From Melieria omissa (Eukaryota > Arthropoda > Insecta > Diptera > Ulidiidae): a stretch of 64,000 bases of DNA. How positions within the stretch are numbered: position 1 is the stretch's first letter; each line of letters begins with the position of its first letter. Of this stretch, positions 10,420 to 21,700 are shown one piece after another. A program made the position numbers and the translations under genes. The notes below the pieces were generated by a model, which saw only the letters and a program-made list of their open reading frames with translations, was not told the DNA's origin and did no database searches. The stretch lies in NCBI GenBank assembly GCA_963971225.1, contig OZ020267.1:105425892-105489891 (forward strand), in the 5' to 3' direction.

Positions 10420-12420
10420 TTTGTATAAAAAAGCTCGACAAAGGGTAAAAAATTTGAATAAATATATGTGTATTTAAATGTAGGGTATTGGGGAAATAGA
10501 CGTGTAGTCTAACCGCGTCCGCGCGAACGATAATTGAGTATGGGAAGAGTTGGGAATGTGAAAATTCGTTCAAACGAATTTGAACACTTGTCGAGCAACA
10601 AATAAATAAATAAATAAAAAATTATACACTTGTGTGTGTAAATGTGAAGGGAAATATATATGTATGGGTAATAAATATAAATGTGAATATGGGAATTGAG
10701 ATTGTATGTAAAATTATTATAATAAATTAAATGTGTAGTCAATTGTGTATTAAATGTGTATATATATATATAAATATGTATATATGGGAACAAACAAATT
10801 CGTGAATGTGAATGGGGAATAAATAGAAATGTGTATGTATGTGGGAACAAACAAAATTTGTGTATAAATCTGTGTATTGGGAAGGGATGTACAAATAAAT
10901 ATTATGCAACAAATGTTATATGCGTAGTCAAATGTGTATAAAAATTTTGTTTTTATTTTTGAAAAAGTGATCTTTTTTTGTATGTGAACACGTGAATATG
11001 TGTGTATATATTTGTGTATAAATATATATTTGAATATATATATGTGTGTGTGTATGTAACTATTTTTGTCAAATGGGGAATAAATATGTATGTGTATGAG
11101 TATAAATATGTGTATGTCTAAATATATATATGTGTGTATGATTATTTGTTTTAGTTTGTAAATGTAAGTAAAAATGTCAAAAGAATTTTGTGCACACAAA
11201 TTTGTGTGTGCGAGTGGGCGATATTTGTCCCACTGTATGCACTTGGGATGGCAGCGAATGTGCAGTGAAAGAGTATGTGCAGCACTATTGAAAATTTTCT
11301 AAGTCCTAGAAAATTTTTCAATATGCTGCAGAAAATGAGTAACTCGTCCCACTGTGCTTGTTTATTTACTTCTGCTAGCGAGAGTGGAAAAATGCTTATG
11401 CAGAAGTACAAAGGTATGAGTGCACTTGGAGGCAGCAGCGGGAGTGCTTGCTGCTAGTGCGTGCGTATATCGCACAAAGCGAAACGCGAAAATGTACACG
11501 AGTGGGAGAGCGCGAGATCAGCAGCTGGAGTGGTCGCTGCTAATCTGCGATATGCACAAACAAAATTTGGGGAAATGTTCAAATTAGAAAATTGGTGGGA
11601 TGCGGGCTGCAGCGGCAGTTTTTGCTGCTTTGCCTGCGTAGGTCGCACAAAGGTGACTGTGCAAACAAAAAGCGCAAAATTATGTGCAGTAGCGGGAATG
11701 CTTACTGCGATAATCGAACGGGGTAGGGGGTACCAGTATATAAATTTCAACTGGATTTTAGGAAATTTTTTTTGTGGGAATGGGTATATATATCCTATAT
11801 AAATTATATTTTGTGTTAGTGTATGGGAATGAGGAGTGTGTTAATTTTGAATACAAATTTTTTAGGCTTATCTTCGGGGGCCCAGTGCCCGAGTATGGGG
11901 ATCTTCTCTACGTGATGTGTGTCGTCTGTCCGCTGTTTGTGCGCTGCTATGTTGTGCTGCTTGCTGTTGTTGTTGCCCTTTTCTTCTTTTGCGTCTTGCT
12001 GTGTGTTGTTGTTGGTTGATACGTTGCCCTTCTTTTATTTCTTTTGTGTGTCACTGCACTTTGTAATTTTCAAAAGTTGTTAGTGCTGTTCTCTGCTGTG
12101 AGTTTGTTGTTGGTATGTGCTTATGTAGTCTGTGTTTTTTGTTTTTCTGATGTCACTGCACTGCACTAGGTCTCGTTACTTTTTTTTTTGGTTTTAATTT
12201 TTTCAAATTTGTGCACTGTTTGTAATTGTTGATTTGTGGTACACTTTTTATTTCGTTCACTTGTTAATCGTTGTGTCACTGTTTCGTATATCGTCACTCA
12301 ATTTGGTTTCTTTCTCTTTGTTTGTTTCACTTTTCACTGTTTTTAGTTTATGTCATTTGTAATTAGTTTTGTTTGAATGTTTAAAAAATTGTGTGTTTAC
12401 GCGTCGCGAGTTTGCGTTTA
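10420..12420 (-). other. Long structured leader of the BEL element
   Basis: About 2 kb separates the primer site from the Gag start, much longer than the leaders I know in this family. 10600-11160 is a TA/GT-rich, internally repetitive tract that gives only tyrosine/isoleucine/histidine-rich nonsense frames. 11278-11330 folds as a strong hairpin. 11432-11708 holds four regularly spaced hairpin motifs. 11880-12400 is T-rich on the + strand (A-rich in the transcript). No conserved coding sequence was seen. It may serve packaging, dimerisation or translation control, or may be acquired host sequence. Confidence 0.55.
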
Positions 12421-12433
12421 GCTCGAAGGACCA
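12421..12433 (-). promoter_or_regulatory. Primer-binding site of the BEL element (tRNA-Tyr type)
   Basis: On the - strand, the 13 bases TGGTCCTTCGAGC directly follow the 5' LTR. They are complementary to a tRNA 3' end of the form GCTCGAAGGACCA. From memory, animal tRNA-Tyr begins CCTTCGA and ends TCGAAGGA plus CCA, which fits. The match stops after 13 bases. Its position next to the LTR fixes the element orientation. Confidence 0.7.
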
Positions 12434-12676
12434 TGTTTAACTTCGGTCGCGGCGGAGCGGGGGAAATAAATGAAACGCGTTGGGGTTTCGGTTTGAGGTG
12501 CGTTTTATTGCAGATGTAAAACACGAATGTACAGAGTATATGAAACATTGAACGAGAACAACGGCTTAAGCCGGGGAGCATAAATAGGGGGAACATCAGT
12601 ACAAGAGGATAAGGAAAGGAAGGGATTAGTGGTGGGATCGACAGATCACTGAACAACCACAGCACTCATTTAGCCA
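12434..12676 (-). repeat. 5' LTR of the BEL element
   Basis: The partner of 7109-7351, with the same 243-bp sequence. On the - strand it starts TGGCTAAATGAG and ends CGAAGTTAAACA, and is followed at once by the primer-binding site. It would hold the promoter and polyadenylation signals of the element. Confidence 0.9.
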
Positions 12677-12749
12677 ACTACTACTACTTCTACTACTACT
12701 ACTACTTCTACTACTACTACTACTTCTACTACTACTACTACTACCTACT
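12677..12749. repeat. (ACT)n / TACTACTTC triplet microsatellite
   Basis: ACT repeats interspersed with TTC, with a higher-order period near 18 bp. This was the insertion target of the BEL element: the same ACTACTAC lies immediately left of the other LTR at 7101-7108. Confidence 0.9.
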
Positions 12750-13054
12750 TTATTTGTTTTTTCAGAACTAATTTTTTAAGCGGTTTTGCTGAGGCTTTCT
12801 GGGTTTTGTTGTGATAAAAAGCAATGTAAAGTAATATGGAAAGCTTCCAATTGAATGTAAAAAAATATTGCTTAGGTTTGGTTGCATTAGAAGAAATAAA
12901 CTACATTGCTTGAGATTTTTTGCTCTTTGTATATTTCGCTGGGAGCATAGGACCTCAACTTTCTTTCAATACTTTCTTTTAGTAATGTTAATCGATTGAA
13001 ATTCGAATAGGTGAATAGCCTATTGCTAGCAGTTCTAAGCGACTATGGCGACTG

Positions 13055-13320
13055 CCATATGTGGTCCCTCTGAGAGAGATGCCTACGTTTGTGAAAATGT
13101 ATTACTGGGTTGTGTAGAGCGTCCTCTGTGCATTCCTGCTGACATGTAAGCCGGAGGTGCTAAAAGTCCTGTTGGTTGGTTCTGTCATTTGTTGTCCCTC
13201 TGAGAGAGACATCTCCGTATGTGTGAAAGTTTATTGCTGGGTTGTGTGGAACGCGCTCTGTGCATTCGTTGCTGCTAAGTCAGAGGTGTTGTTGGAAAAC
13301 GTATTGGTTGCTGTCTTTGA
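13055..13320. repeat. Tandem duplication, unit about 130 bp
   Basis: Two diverged copies begin at about 13061 (GTGGTCCCTCTGAGAGAGAT) and 13191 (GTTGTCCCTCTGAGAGAGAC). Further matched landmarks are CTGGGTTGTGTRGARCGYSC, CTCTGTGCATTC and a GGAGGTG/AGAGGTG segment. The short valine/cysteine-rich frame crossing the second copy is not conserved in the first, so no coding role is supported. Confidence 0.75.
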
Positions 13321-13659
13321 TGAATTTATTCTGGTTGATGTGCGCTGCGATGTATTTCACTTACTTTGAACTAGCAGAACTAGTGTTTTTACCTATTATT
13401 TCACTATTACTGCTATAGCATTGAGAACTATTAACAGCTTGTAGCCTTCTTCCCATCTCTCATGACTACTGGATATGAAAATCCGCTGCGAGCTGTTTAT
13501 AACAACAGATTGGATTAAAAACTATAGAAACTTGTCCAAAGATAAAAAAGGAATTTGACTGGAAAAATGGCTGATTGAAGGAAACAGAAACATTTAGCAG
13601 AAGATAACGACTGAAAATTTTGAGGAGTGAGGGACCAAACCCACTACCTCTGTAACGGG

Positions 13660-14045
13660 GGACTATTGCATTAATTAATTAATTCATAGTAAATATGATT
13701 GCGGCAGGTCAATCACCTACCCTGGCAGAACAACACAACTGATTAACGTAACCAACACAAGGCTGTCTTGTGGAGGCCCTATGCTCCAGAGAGGAGTGAA
13801 CACAGAACAAAAACAAAAAACAAAAAATTGATTAATTAATTCATAATAATTATGATTTATTAATTCATTATAATTCATAATAAATCCATAATAAATTAAT
13901 TCATAATAAATATAGTGAAATAATTTTAATACTAATTTTAATTCAGTATAAATCAATTAATTCATAATAAATAAGATTTATTAATTCATAATAAATTTAT
14001 AATAAATTCATAATAAATTGATTGGTGATGATGATTGATGATAAA
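13660..14045. repeat. AT-rich minisatellite around TTAATTCATAATAAAT
   Basis: TTAATTCATAATAA-like units recur, with some inversion because the unit is partly palindromic. The island 13700-13800 (GGCAGGTCAATCACC through CCCTATGCTCCAGAGAGGAG) interrupts the array. It is GC-richer and followed by an A-rich tract, so it may be a retroposon tail. I could not assign it to a family. Confidence 0.6.
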
Positions 14046-14316
14046 TATAGTGAAATAATTTGTTATATTTTCGAAACAGAAAGTTGTACAATTTTCTATA
14101 AAATAATTTGATTTTTTGTTGATCTTACATTTTTGGTTAAAGAAATTTGTAAAAGAATTTTACCAACCATTTTTTTAATGTTGGACACGCCTTCAACTTC
14201 ATCGATCACTGAAATTATTTCTATTTGCATGCACGTCAGAACTCTATTCAATCAATCACGTTTTTCTTAAACCTTTGTTGATCTCGTCAGATTTTGATAA
14301 AAAAAATGAATAATAC

Positions 14317-14722
14317 TGTAACGATGAGGCACTCTGTTGCTGTGCTATGCATGAATGCTTTTTCGGGCATACTTTTAGGCATGCACTTTGGAGTACGGCC
14401 GGTTGGCTATAATTCCGATATGGCAAGTATGGTTTGCGATGGTAACGGGCTGTGCTAGAACGATCGAGAGAAAGAGCCCAACTGGAATGTGCAAGAACAA
14501 TCGGCGCGATAAGAAAACAAGTATAAAAAGCAGCAGTGTGCAGCGCGGAGGGACAAGTCTGATTTAAACAAGCAAAGTAGTAAAAAGTGTATATACAAGC
14601 AAAGTGTTAGTCTGTAAATAAAGCGATTGTTGGTTTCTGACTGCGTTCTGCGCTGAGTAATTGAAGTGGTTTTATTTTCAAGCACAAACCAAAACGAACT
14701 TAGAGAAGTAATTTTCGTAACA
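14317..14722 (+). mobile_element. Solo LTR with 4-bp target duplication
   Basis: The segment starts TGTAACGATGAGG and ends TTTTCGTAACA, so it has the TG...CA ends of an LTR. ATAC lies immediately before it (14313-14316) and immediately after it (14723-14726), as expected for a 4-bp duplication of the Ty3/gypsy type. Inside, in order, are a TATA-like GTATAAAAAGCAG near 14520 and a polyadenylation-like GTAAATAAAG near 14615, consistent with U3-R-U5. No internal retroelement sequence lies beside it, so it probably arose by recombination between two LTRs. The family was not identified. Confidence 0.75.
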
Positions 14723-14726
14723 ATAC

Positions 14727-17700
14727 TTTCGGTGTTTCCACCATATTTGAAGAATTATTAAAGCATGTTTCCCCATACAAACTTTTGTTAGTCCTCTAAC
14801 AAACTCTATACAAATTTCCAATGAAAATATCGCCAAACAAATTATCCCATCGTTGACCCTGCATGAATTTGATTTTCAAAAAATGAAAAACAGGTGTCTA
14901 AAATTTTTTTATTTATAGTTTTTTTTACCAGCTACAGAACTTTTTAGGGAAAAACCATTTGAAAACGTATTTTTCGCCCAAAAGTTTTGTAATTAACAAC
15001 TATTTGAGAGGAGTTTGAACCCTTAAAACACCCTTACGTGAGCTACTGTTAACAACTGTACACTTATACAACCCAAAGTTTGAAGTTGGTTAATATATGA
15101 AACTAATAGCGATTATGGTATTTTTTGGAACAAGAAATCAATCTGAAGGAATCATTGAAAGTTGAAAAAATAAATGTAAAATTTTTTTTATTTTGTCATT
15201 TAAAAATTTATTAATATTTAAATTCTGATTTGTGCTTATAACAGTCCCTGTCGTATATTTCATCTTCTTACCTTTGTAGACATTGAAGGATGCATGCAAA
15301 TTTGTCTTTGACTCTACTTGTCTCCGACGCTAATGTCACCCATCAGCTCGTCGCTGCGATGAAACAAATCACGAAACCGCCACACCACAACACGTGCTTG
15401 CGAGTATTTAAAGAAACACTTCGAGGCACGTGACCAGCAACAAATTTCACACAACAACAACAACAAAACAAATAAGCAAGTGTCAAGTGCTGTGCCACAA
15501 CAAAGCATTCAGCACACTAGAAAAAACATTAAAATTACGACAAATTGACGAAATGCCGCCGTGTAAAGTGGAAAATTTTGGCAACGAACGTGTGTTATGG
15601 TAAAAAGCGCGTACAGCGTACTGGAGCCTACACGAGGCGCACAGCAGGATGCAAAGCATATGGAAATCCGATTGTTTTGGGCCGACACCAACACTCACAC
15701 AGACAGAGAGAAACGAGGCAGAGAGAGAGAGAGAGCAGGCGAGAGTACTGAAATATTTACAATACGAAAGGGGTACACGAAAGGATATTTGAGGACACCA
15801 AGTGAAAATGCTCAGCTGCAAAGTGGCCTATGGTGAGTTGTCATTCGTTGACGGAACACGAGCGCTGACGAGCTGCAAACAGAAATCGGTCGACAGCGCA
15901 ATTGGCCGGCGTTAGCTGAAAACGAGGCTATGCCATTGAGCATAAATTTTTGTAAACAGAGATTGAACTGAATAGGGACATAGGTAAATAGAGAGCCGGC
16001 AAGAGAGTTGGCTGCAAATCGAATATAAACAAATCTCGTTGGTAAGCGGCAACAGGTGTGCAGGACTCTGAATTGCTGAGTGGTGTCTTGGATGGTATGT
16101 TGAATTTTTGGCAATACACCACAAACTGTTATAATCGATGAGGGGCGATGACTTTCAGGTTGGGGACAGTGTGGTGAATGCTATGAAATTTGTGTAGACT
16201 TTTCTCCTTTTTTTGTTGAATTTCCTTTGCATAGCGGCAAAGTGTGCAACTGAGTGCCCCGCTGGATTGTGTCTTGGATAGTTGTATGGTGTTGAGCGAC
16301 ATTGTCAATAGAGGGCGTTGTTTAGATTTTGTTTAAGATTTGAATAATATTCTTATAAGAAAATTTAGTTTATTTATGGGTTGAGAAATCTAAAACAATT
16401 AATCAAACAGCACAAAAAAATTCAGTTTCTCATACTAAATTTTTCACAAAAAAATTTATTTCAAAATTTAGTTTTTTGAAGAGATTGGTAGCATTTTTTC
16501 AAGCAAAGACTAACAAATGGTTCCATATGGTTTTTTGTTTTAATTTAATTCCAATATCAATTCCTCTCAACTGTCTTAACAACTCCCTAAAATAGAATAA
16601 TTAGTTAATATGTCAATAAGAAGCATGGCATACTTTTAGGCAGCAACAAAATATTTTATTTATAAATACTATAAATATTTTATTTATAAATACTATTTTG
16701 TATTATTTTTTATATGAAAAAAAGATTTTGTTTGTTAATTAAAGGTCGCAAAGTGTTTAAATCAGAGTCAGACTTATGTATTTTTGATCCTCGAGTTACA
16801 GTGGAACATTTATTTTTCTATTTTTTTCTTCTGCAAAATATATAAAGCTCGGTCTTATAGATGACTTCTCTGAAAACAACAAGAGTTAATTGGATTCTCA
16901 TAAAACTTTTCAATTCGTACGAGCACAATTAAAGTTAGGAAAGGCCAACGGAGTATTTTAAAATCCTTAAAACAAATTAAAGTTAGGGACCGAAATTATT
17001 TTAAAATATTTGGCATATTAACTGAACATAATTTCTAATTGATTTTGGAGAAAGTGCTTCCAAAGAACAGTTATACAGATCGGTTTCACATTACATCCCT
17101 TCTGGTGCTGATCTGAGATAAGGAAGAAGTGGCTGCTCCAAGGCAGAGCCCGTTGAGATAACACAATCTGCTCATTCATTGAACTAGTTTGAACTACTCA
17201 CGAAGTTTAGTATCTAATGAGTAGAACCCCTAGTTTGTCGAAAAGAAATGCCCCAGATGACTCTTCTTTCTTCTAGATTATGAAAACGAGTTCATAGGAA
17301 TCGAAGTACATTTTCTTTCTCTTCCTCGTCCATACAACTTCAACAAAAGTCATTACAAAGTCAACTTCATTGTCATTCGTTTAGATCTTAATTTATTAAA
17401 AAATCAAACTGCTTTTCACAGTTTTAAGCACCCGAACAGCTCTTTTCATAGTCCCTCTCCTTTATTCCGTTCGTATATCTACATTGCCTGAACAGAATTA
17501 TGAAGACTGGCGCGCTGCGGTTCATAAAAGATACTGCCGCAATATTCTAAATCATGTTTCACTAGCTGTGCGAATGCGAATGCTTTGACTGCTCGTGGCG
17601 ACAATAAACTACAAATGAGTTTTTAGTTTTGGCAGCCAACTCTAATGAATCCTTACATATCCTTACATATTCTTACATAGTAGACATGCCGGCAGACAAA

Positions 17701-18178
17701 TATGCAAACAATCTACATACAAAAAACTAGCATAAAATAAAATATTGACTGCATGACAAATGAGGTTAAGTATGCTCGCACAAAATTACATATAAACTTG
17801 GCCGAAACGCATCGAATTAGCGGCAGCAATGAGAGCGAGAAAATTTATTATGCAGACATTGCGTAATTTTTGATTGCAGTGTGTAAAGCAAAAAAGCATA
17901 AATAATGAGTAAATTCCCAGAGTTTAGCTGTCAACACTGTTGTAATTTATACAACTGGAGGTTTCCTGGCTATAAGGCTTACAGCCTAAAACTATGCCAT
18001 GGTAGATGGAAACCATGTGATGGTCAGTGTTACCGAACTATTTGTAGTTATTTGCATTTGATGGCATATAAATATTTGGGATCAGTGATATTGAATGAAT
18101 GAATATTTCAAACGAATGTGGGAAGAAGGGAGACCTAAGACTGAATTCGAACCGCAGTTTTTGCAATTTTTCGTTCAC
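14727..18178. other. Noncoding region with a CAA-rich island at 15.3-16.1 kb
   Basis: Mostly AT-rich with no recognised exon. 15310-16120 is GC-richer, with CAA runs and AG-rich stretches (GAGAGAGAGAG near 15720). In it an ATG at 15808 opens a short frame (MLSCKVAY) running into a good donor, TATG|GTGAGT, at 15832. This could be the first coding exon of an unseen gene, but I found no partner exon. 16640-16700 holds a direct duplication of about 24 bp of TATTTTATTTATAAATACTA. Confidence 0.4.
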
Positions 18179-18179
18179 A

Positions 18180-18355
18180 CTTTGACGTTTGCCATTGTCT
18201 GTTCAATTCTTGTAGTTCTCATCTGCTTCAGAAAAGAAAAAGAAGTAGATGACGATAGAAGTAGATGAGTGTTTTACCAGCCCGAGCTAGGAATCGAACC
18301 TAGAGCCTCTGGTGTGAGAAACCAGCGCGCTATCCACTGAACTATCGAGGTCGGC
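18180..18355 (-). mobile_element. tRNA-Glu-like SINE head or tRNA pseudogene
   Basis: On the - strand, 18355-18279 has an A-box-like TAGTTCAGTGGATAGCGCG, an intact anticodon arm (CTGGT stem, 7-base loop TTCTCAC giving anticodon CTC) and an intact T arm CTAGG-TTCGATT-CCTAG containing a canonical B box. The acceptor stem pairs only at its first three positions and the D stem is poor, so a working tRNA is unlikely. A-rich and AGATGA-repeated sequence follows to about 18180. A SINE derived from a glutamate-type tRNA is the better explanation. Confidence 0.6.
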
Positions 18356-18534
18356 TTCCTTCAACATAAACGTGAGCTTTTTATCGTTAACCTTTATGGA
18401 GAAAGAAAGTGAATGTGATACATGAACTTTTTTATTGTTAACCCCATGAAGGAAGAAAGTGAACCTTTTGAAGTATTTCACTGTAACCAACTTCCTTCTG
18501 AAAATCTTTTTTCTCCCTTAACCGACATGTTGAG

Positions 18535-18725
18535 CTCATCAAATGGCACCAGTCCATTTAAATGATGTCTGTAAAAGACATAAAGTTGAAGAAGAGGTAG
18601 AAACGATACAACACTTTCAGTGCCACTGCCCAGTACTGTAGGGACGTCTACCTAGTATTCGTACCCTGGTGGTCAAAATGCTGTTAAACACTTTCAGAAA
18701 GTCTCTCCTCGTTTTGTCTTGCGCT
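18535..18725 (+). pseudogene. LINE remnant, C-terminal zinc-finger region
   Basis: The + strand reads C-x-R-H-KVEEEVETIQHFQCHCP, the E-T-x-x-H-F-x-x-x-C pattern found near the end of the second ORF of many insect non-LTR retrotransposons (Jockey and related clades). It breaks at an in-frame stop right after CPVL. Only this short patch is recognisable, and no ends or poly-A tail were identified. Confidence 0.5.
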
Positions 18726-21700
18726 CCTTCCTTTTCGAGGATCCGAACCCTTTTCTGTACCTTCCGGCATGAGCTCATTAATCTGAAGCCCCCTTTTAGT
18801 AGGAGAAATTACCTATCATTAGAAGCCCATTAATCATCACTTCTTAACTGACTGAATCACTGAAATCCCTATAAAGTAGGTATCCTATCATATTCCTTCA
18901 TTACTGGTACTATTATTGGTACAGTCAATTGTCCTGTTCTTCTGGGCAGGATCTTCTTTATTTCGCCCTTGAAAGTCCTTCAAAGTTCAGTATAGTTTTA
19001 TGTTGGCTTTGTTAAGACGAATTATAAGTTTAACGTTGCACTTTTCACAGCTTTAATTGATAATCTGATGACCTGTAATTTTCAGGGCCAGGGTTTTCAC
19101 TTAATCGCGTTCTGAACCAGTATTTTCCCAGTCGGTTTTTCCTTTAGTATGTCAGATAATCTTCTTAATATTGTTCTAGTCTGCGACAATCTTTGTTCAA
19201 AGACCGAACTAACCAAAAATAAAAGAATATCCCCTGAAGCAATCTGGCTGACTAACTCAGACGAAAACCTCTCAAATCTCTCCTTCATTAAGGCATTGAA
19301 CTGGATTGAGATCTTTTTTGTTTCAGAAAAAAAAACAAGAAGGAATCCACATTAGAATCTAGACACTACCTTTTTAACTTTACCTTTTTATACTTCACAT
19401 CCTTGTAGGATCATTTCTTGATAGATGATAGTCATAGGGAAAAAGATGTCTGATGTTCGACCACTCAATCAGCATCGGTATTGACCTACGAGTATATTGA
19501 ACTAATATTTTATAATCAGTTTCAGTGACCAATTATTTGGACAACAATATTTGAATATGACAAATGAAATTACAAAATTAAAAAAACTACTTGTTAAATG
19601 TGACAAATTGCAATATCTGTGAATGATAATGTATCCACTCAGGCTTCGTCACCATCCAAAAACCGGTACCGGGAGCACACTAGACACACTTTTCCCACTT
19701 TAAGCCCATTGCTTCTTTCTTATGGATAAATATTTAATCAAGATTCAAACCTATGTATGCAGCATTTCTCAATATAAAATTTGCTTTGCTATGATTTGAT
19801 ACTCGCAACATAAAAATGCCTAGCTGTGCAGAGCCAAATAAAAGCCTCATATAGTTCTCACTCTTGACTACCACAGAGTTTGTTAGCCTCATCAAGTTTC
19901 TCTCACTCTTTGTGCCCCGTAACCATTTTGTTGACTTCATTGACCTGTTATGCCTACTGGCTCATACACTTTGAGTTACCATAAAAAGACTTATATATAT
20001 ACATATTTATAACTAGTTACTATACACACACACACATGAGTAGATATATTGAGACCAATGTACTCGTATGAAATTTGTTCACAATCAAGATGGCACTGTT
20101 GGCAACTACAGCTTACTGTCTCATATAGCAAATACAAACCTTAATATAAAAAATATACTGATACATGAAATATAAATATGTACACATATATGTACACAAA
20201 CATATCCACCAACAAAATCCATAGCTTTGCTTTTACTATGCAGTGTGGCCACACATCCAGTGCAACTAACATCACACCACACCCAGCAGCTAATTTCGTA
20301 ATTCACATTTTTTATGCATCAATATGCTTCTTCTTCTATACATATTCTTCCATATGTATTTTTGTATTTTTTGCCTAAGACTTTAGTGCCGTCTCGTCTG
20401 CTTTTTGCACTACTTTGCACAATTTTCTAGCAATTTTTTTTGTTTTGGCTTGCAATCTTGTTGGCCATTTGCAGTGCCAAGAAATAACTGACCTCTCCAA
20501 CGACATCATCAGTGGCAACATCCAAAAATGTTTTACTTTATCGCACAAAAAGTTGTCAAACAAACTGTGAGAAATTGTTATAGTGTTGGTAATAATTGCT
20601 ATTTTTATTGTTATGACATTTCCGGTTGAATTGTTGCCACTTAACGGTGAGTTTCGTGCTGCTGCAACGTTGAGTTCCACTGAATGCCTCTAGAGCGAAG
20701 AGAAGATGAAGCAGAGCCGGGACAGGACGTTGTGAATACATTAACACAAGTCGTAGTGAAAATTACCGGCGATTTGCATTTAATTATTTTCCTGCCATGA
20801 GACGAGCAGTGTTGCAAGTGTGTGTATGTGTGTCTGTTGAGGGCGTTGACTTCTTTGGTGGTGTATGTTAGTGCAGTGAGTACTGGGTGGTTGGCTTAGA
20901 ATTAAGCTGTGTGTGTTTTAGTAATAGAATATGGAATAGAATAATATAATGTAATATAATTTATAGAATATGGAAAAGGTAGAATAGAAAATTAAATTTA
21001 TTTATTTTGCAACGTCTTTCGAGTAAACTCTATTAAACTGATTAAGCACTTTAATTATTTAAAAAGCAAAAAATCAAAAACATTTTTTAATTAAATTTAA
21101 ATTAAAAATTAATTGATTAAAATTAATTACAAATTAATCAATTAAATTTAAATTAAAAGTTTATTAATTTAAATTAAATTAAAATTTAATTAATTAAAAA
21201 AAAATTAAAAATTAATTAATTAAAATTAATTAACAACTAATTAATTAAAATTAAATTAAAAATTAATTAATAAATAAGCTTAAAACTATTGACAAATTTG
21301 GCTCAAATTATTTAATAATGTAATAAATAATAGAGATTAAAGAAAATAATTAGTATGGTATGGGTGGATTTGTATCGTATTAGCTCGACCTACATATATG
21401 ATTCAATATCTGTTCAGAATAAAATAATTTTTTTTTATTTTTTAACATTAAAAAAATTAAGCGTAATAAGTCCCATAAAAGTCCCATTCCAAAGTTATTT
21501 AAATGGCTTAAATTTAACTAACGCAGCTTTTTAGAATTTTTTATAGTTTTTATTTATACAATTGAAACATAATTTGACCAAAAAAATGCTACACGACGAT
21601 CATTTAAATGTTTTAAAATAAATAAAAATGTTTTCAATGAATATTTCTTTTCATATTTTTTTTCTTTTCAATCTTCTTTCTAAAAGTTATTCTCACAAGT

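Larger units (their letters stand above)
7109..12676 (-). mobile_element. BEL/Pao LTR retrotransposon lacking RT and integrase
   Basis: The element is bounded by two 243-bp direct repeats (7109-7351 and 12434-12676) that begin TG and end CA and read as identical. It lies on the - strand. Immediately inside the 5' LTR is a primer-binding site, followed by a leader of about 2 kb, one intact 828-residue Gag-protease frame (10419-7933) and about 580 bp up to the 3' LTR. ACTAC flanks both ends, but the target is an ACT-repeat microsatellite, so the size of the duplication is ambiguous. At 5568 bp it is shorter than autonomous BEL elements. I see no YxDD reverse-transcriptase motif, RNase H or DDE integrase. 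It is therefore a non-autonomous Gag-protease derivative. Matching LTRs imply a recent insertion. Confidence 0.9.

Noticed and set aside
10509..11411. - strand frames rich in Y, I and H inside the BEL leader
   Set aside because: They come from TA/GT low-complexity repeats, have no Gag or envelope resemblance, and break repeatedly.
18279..18355. Functional tRNA-Glu gene on the - strand
   Set aside because: The T and anticodon arms are good, but the acceptor stem pairs at only three positions and the D stem is poor. A SINE head or pseudogene fits better.
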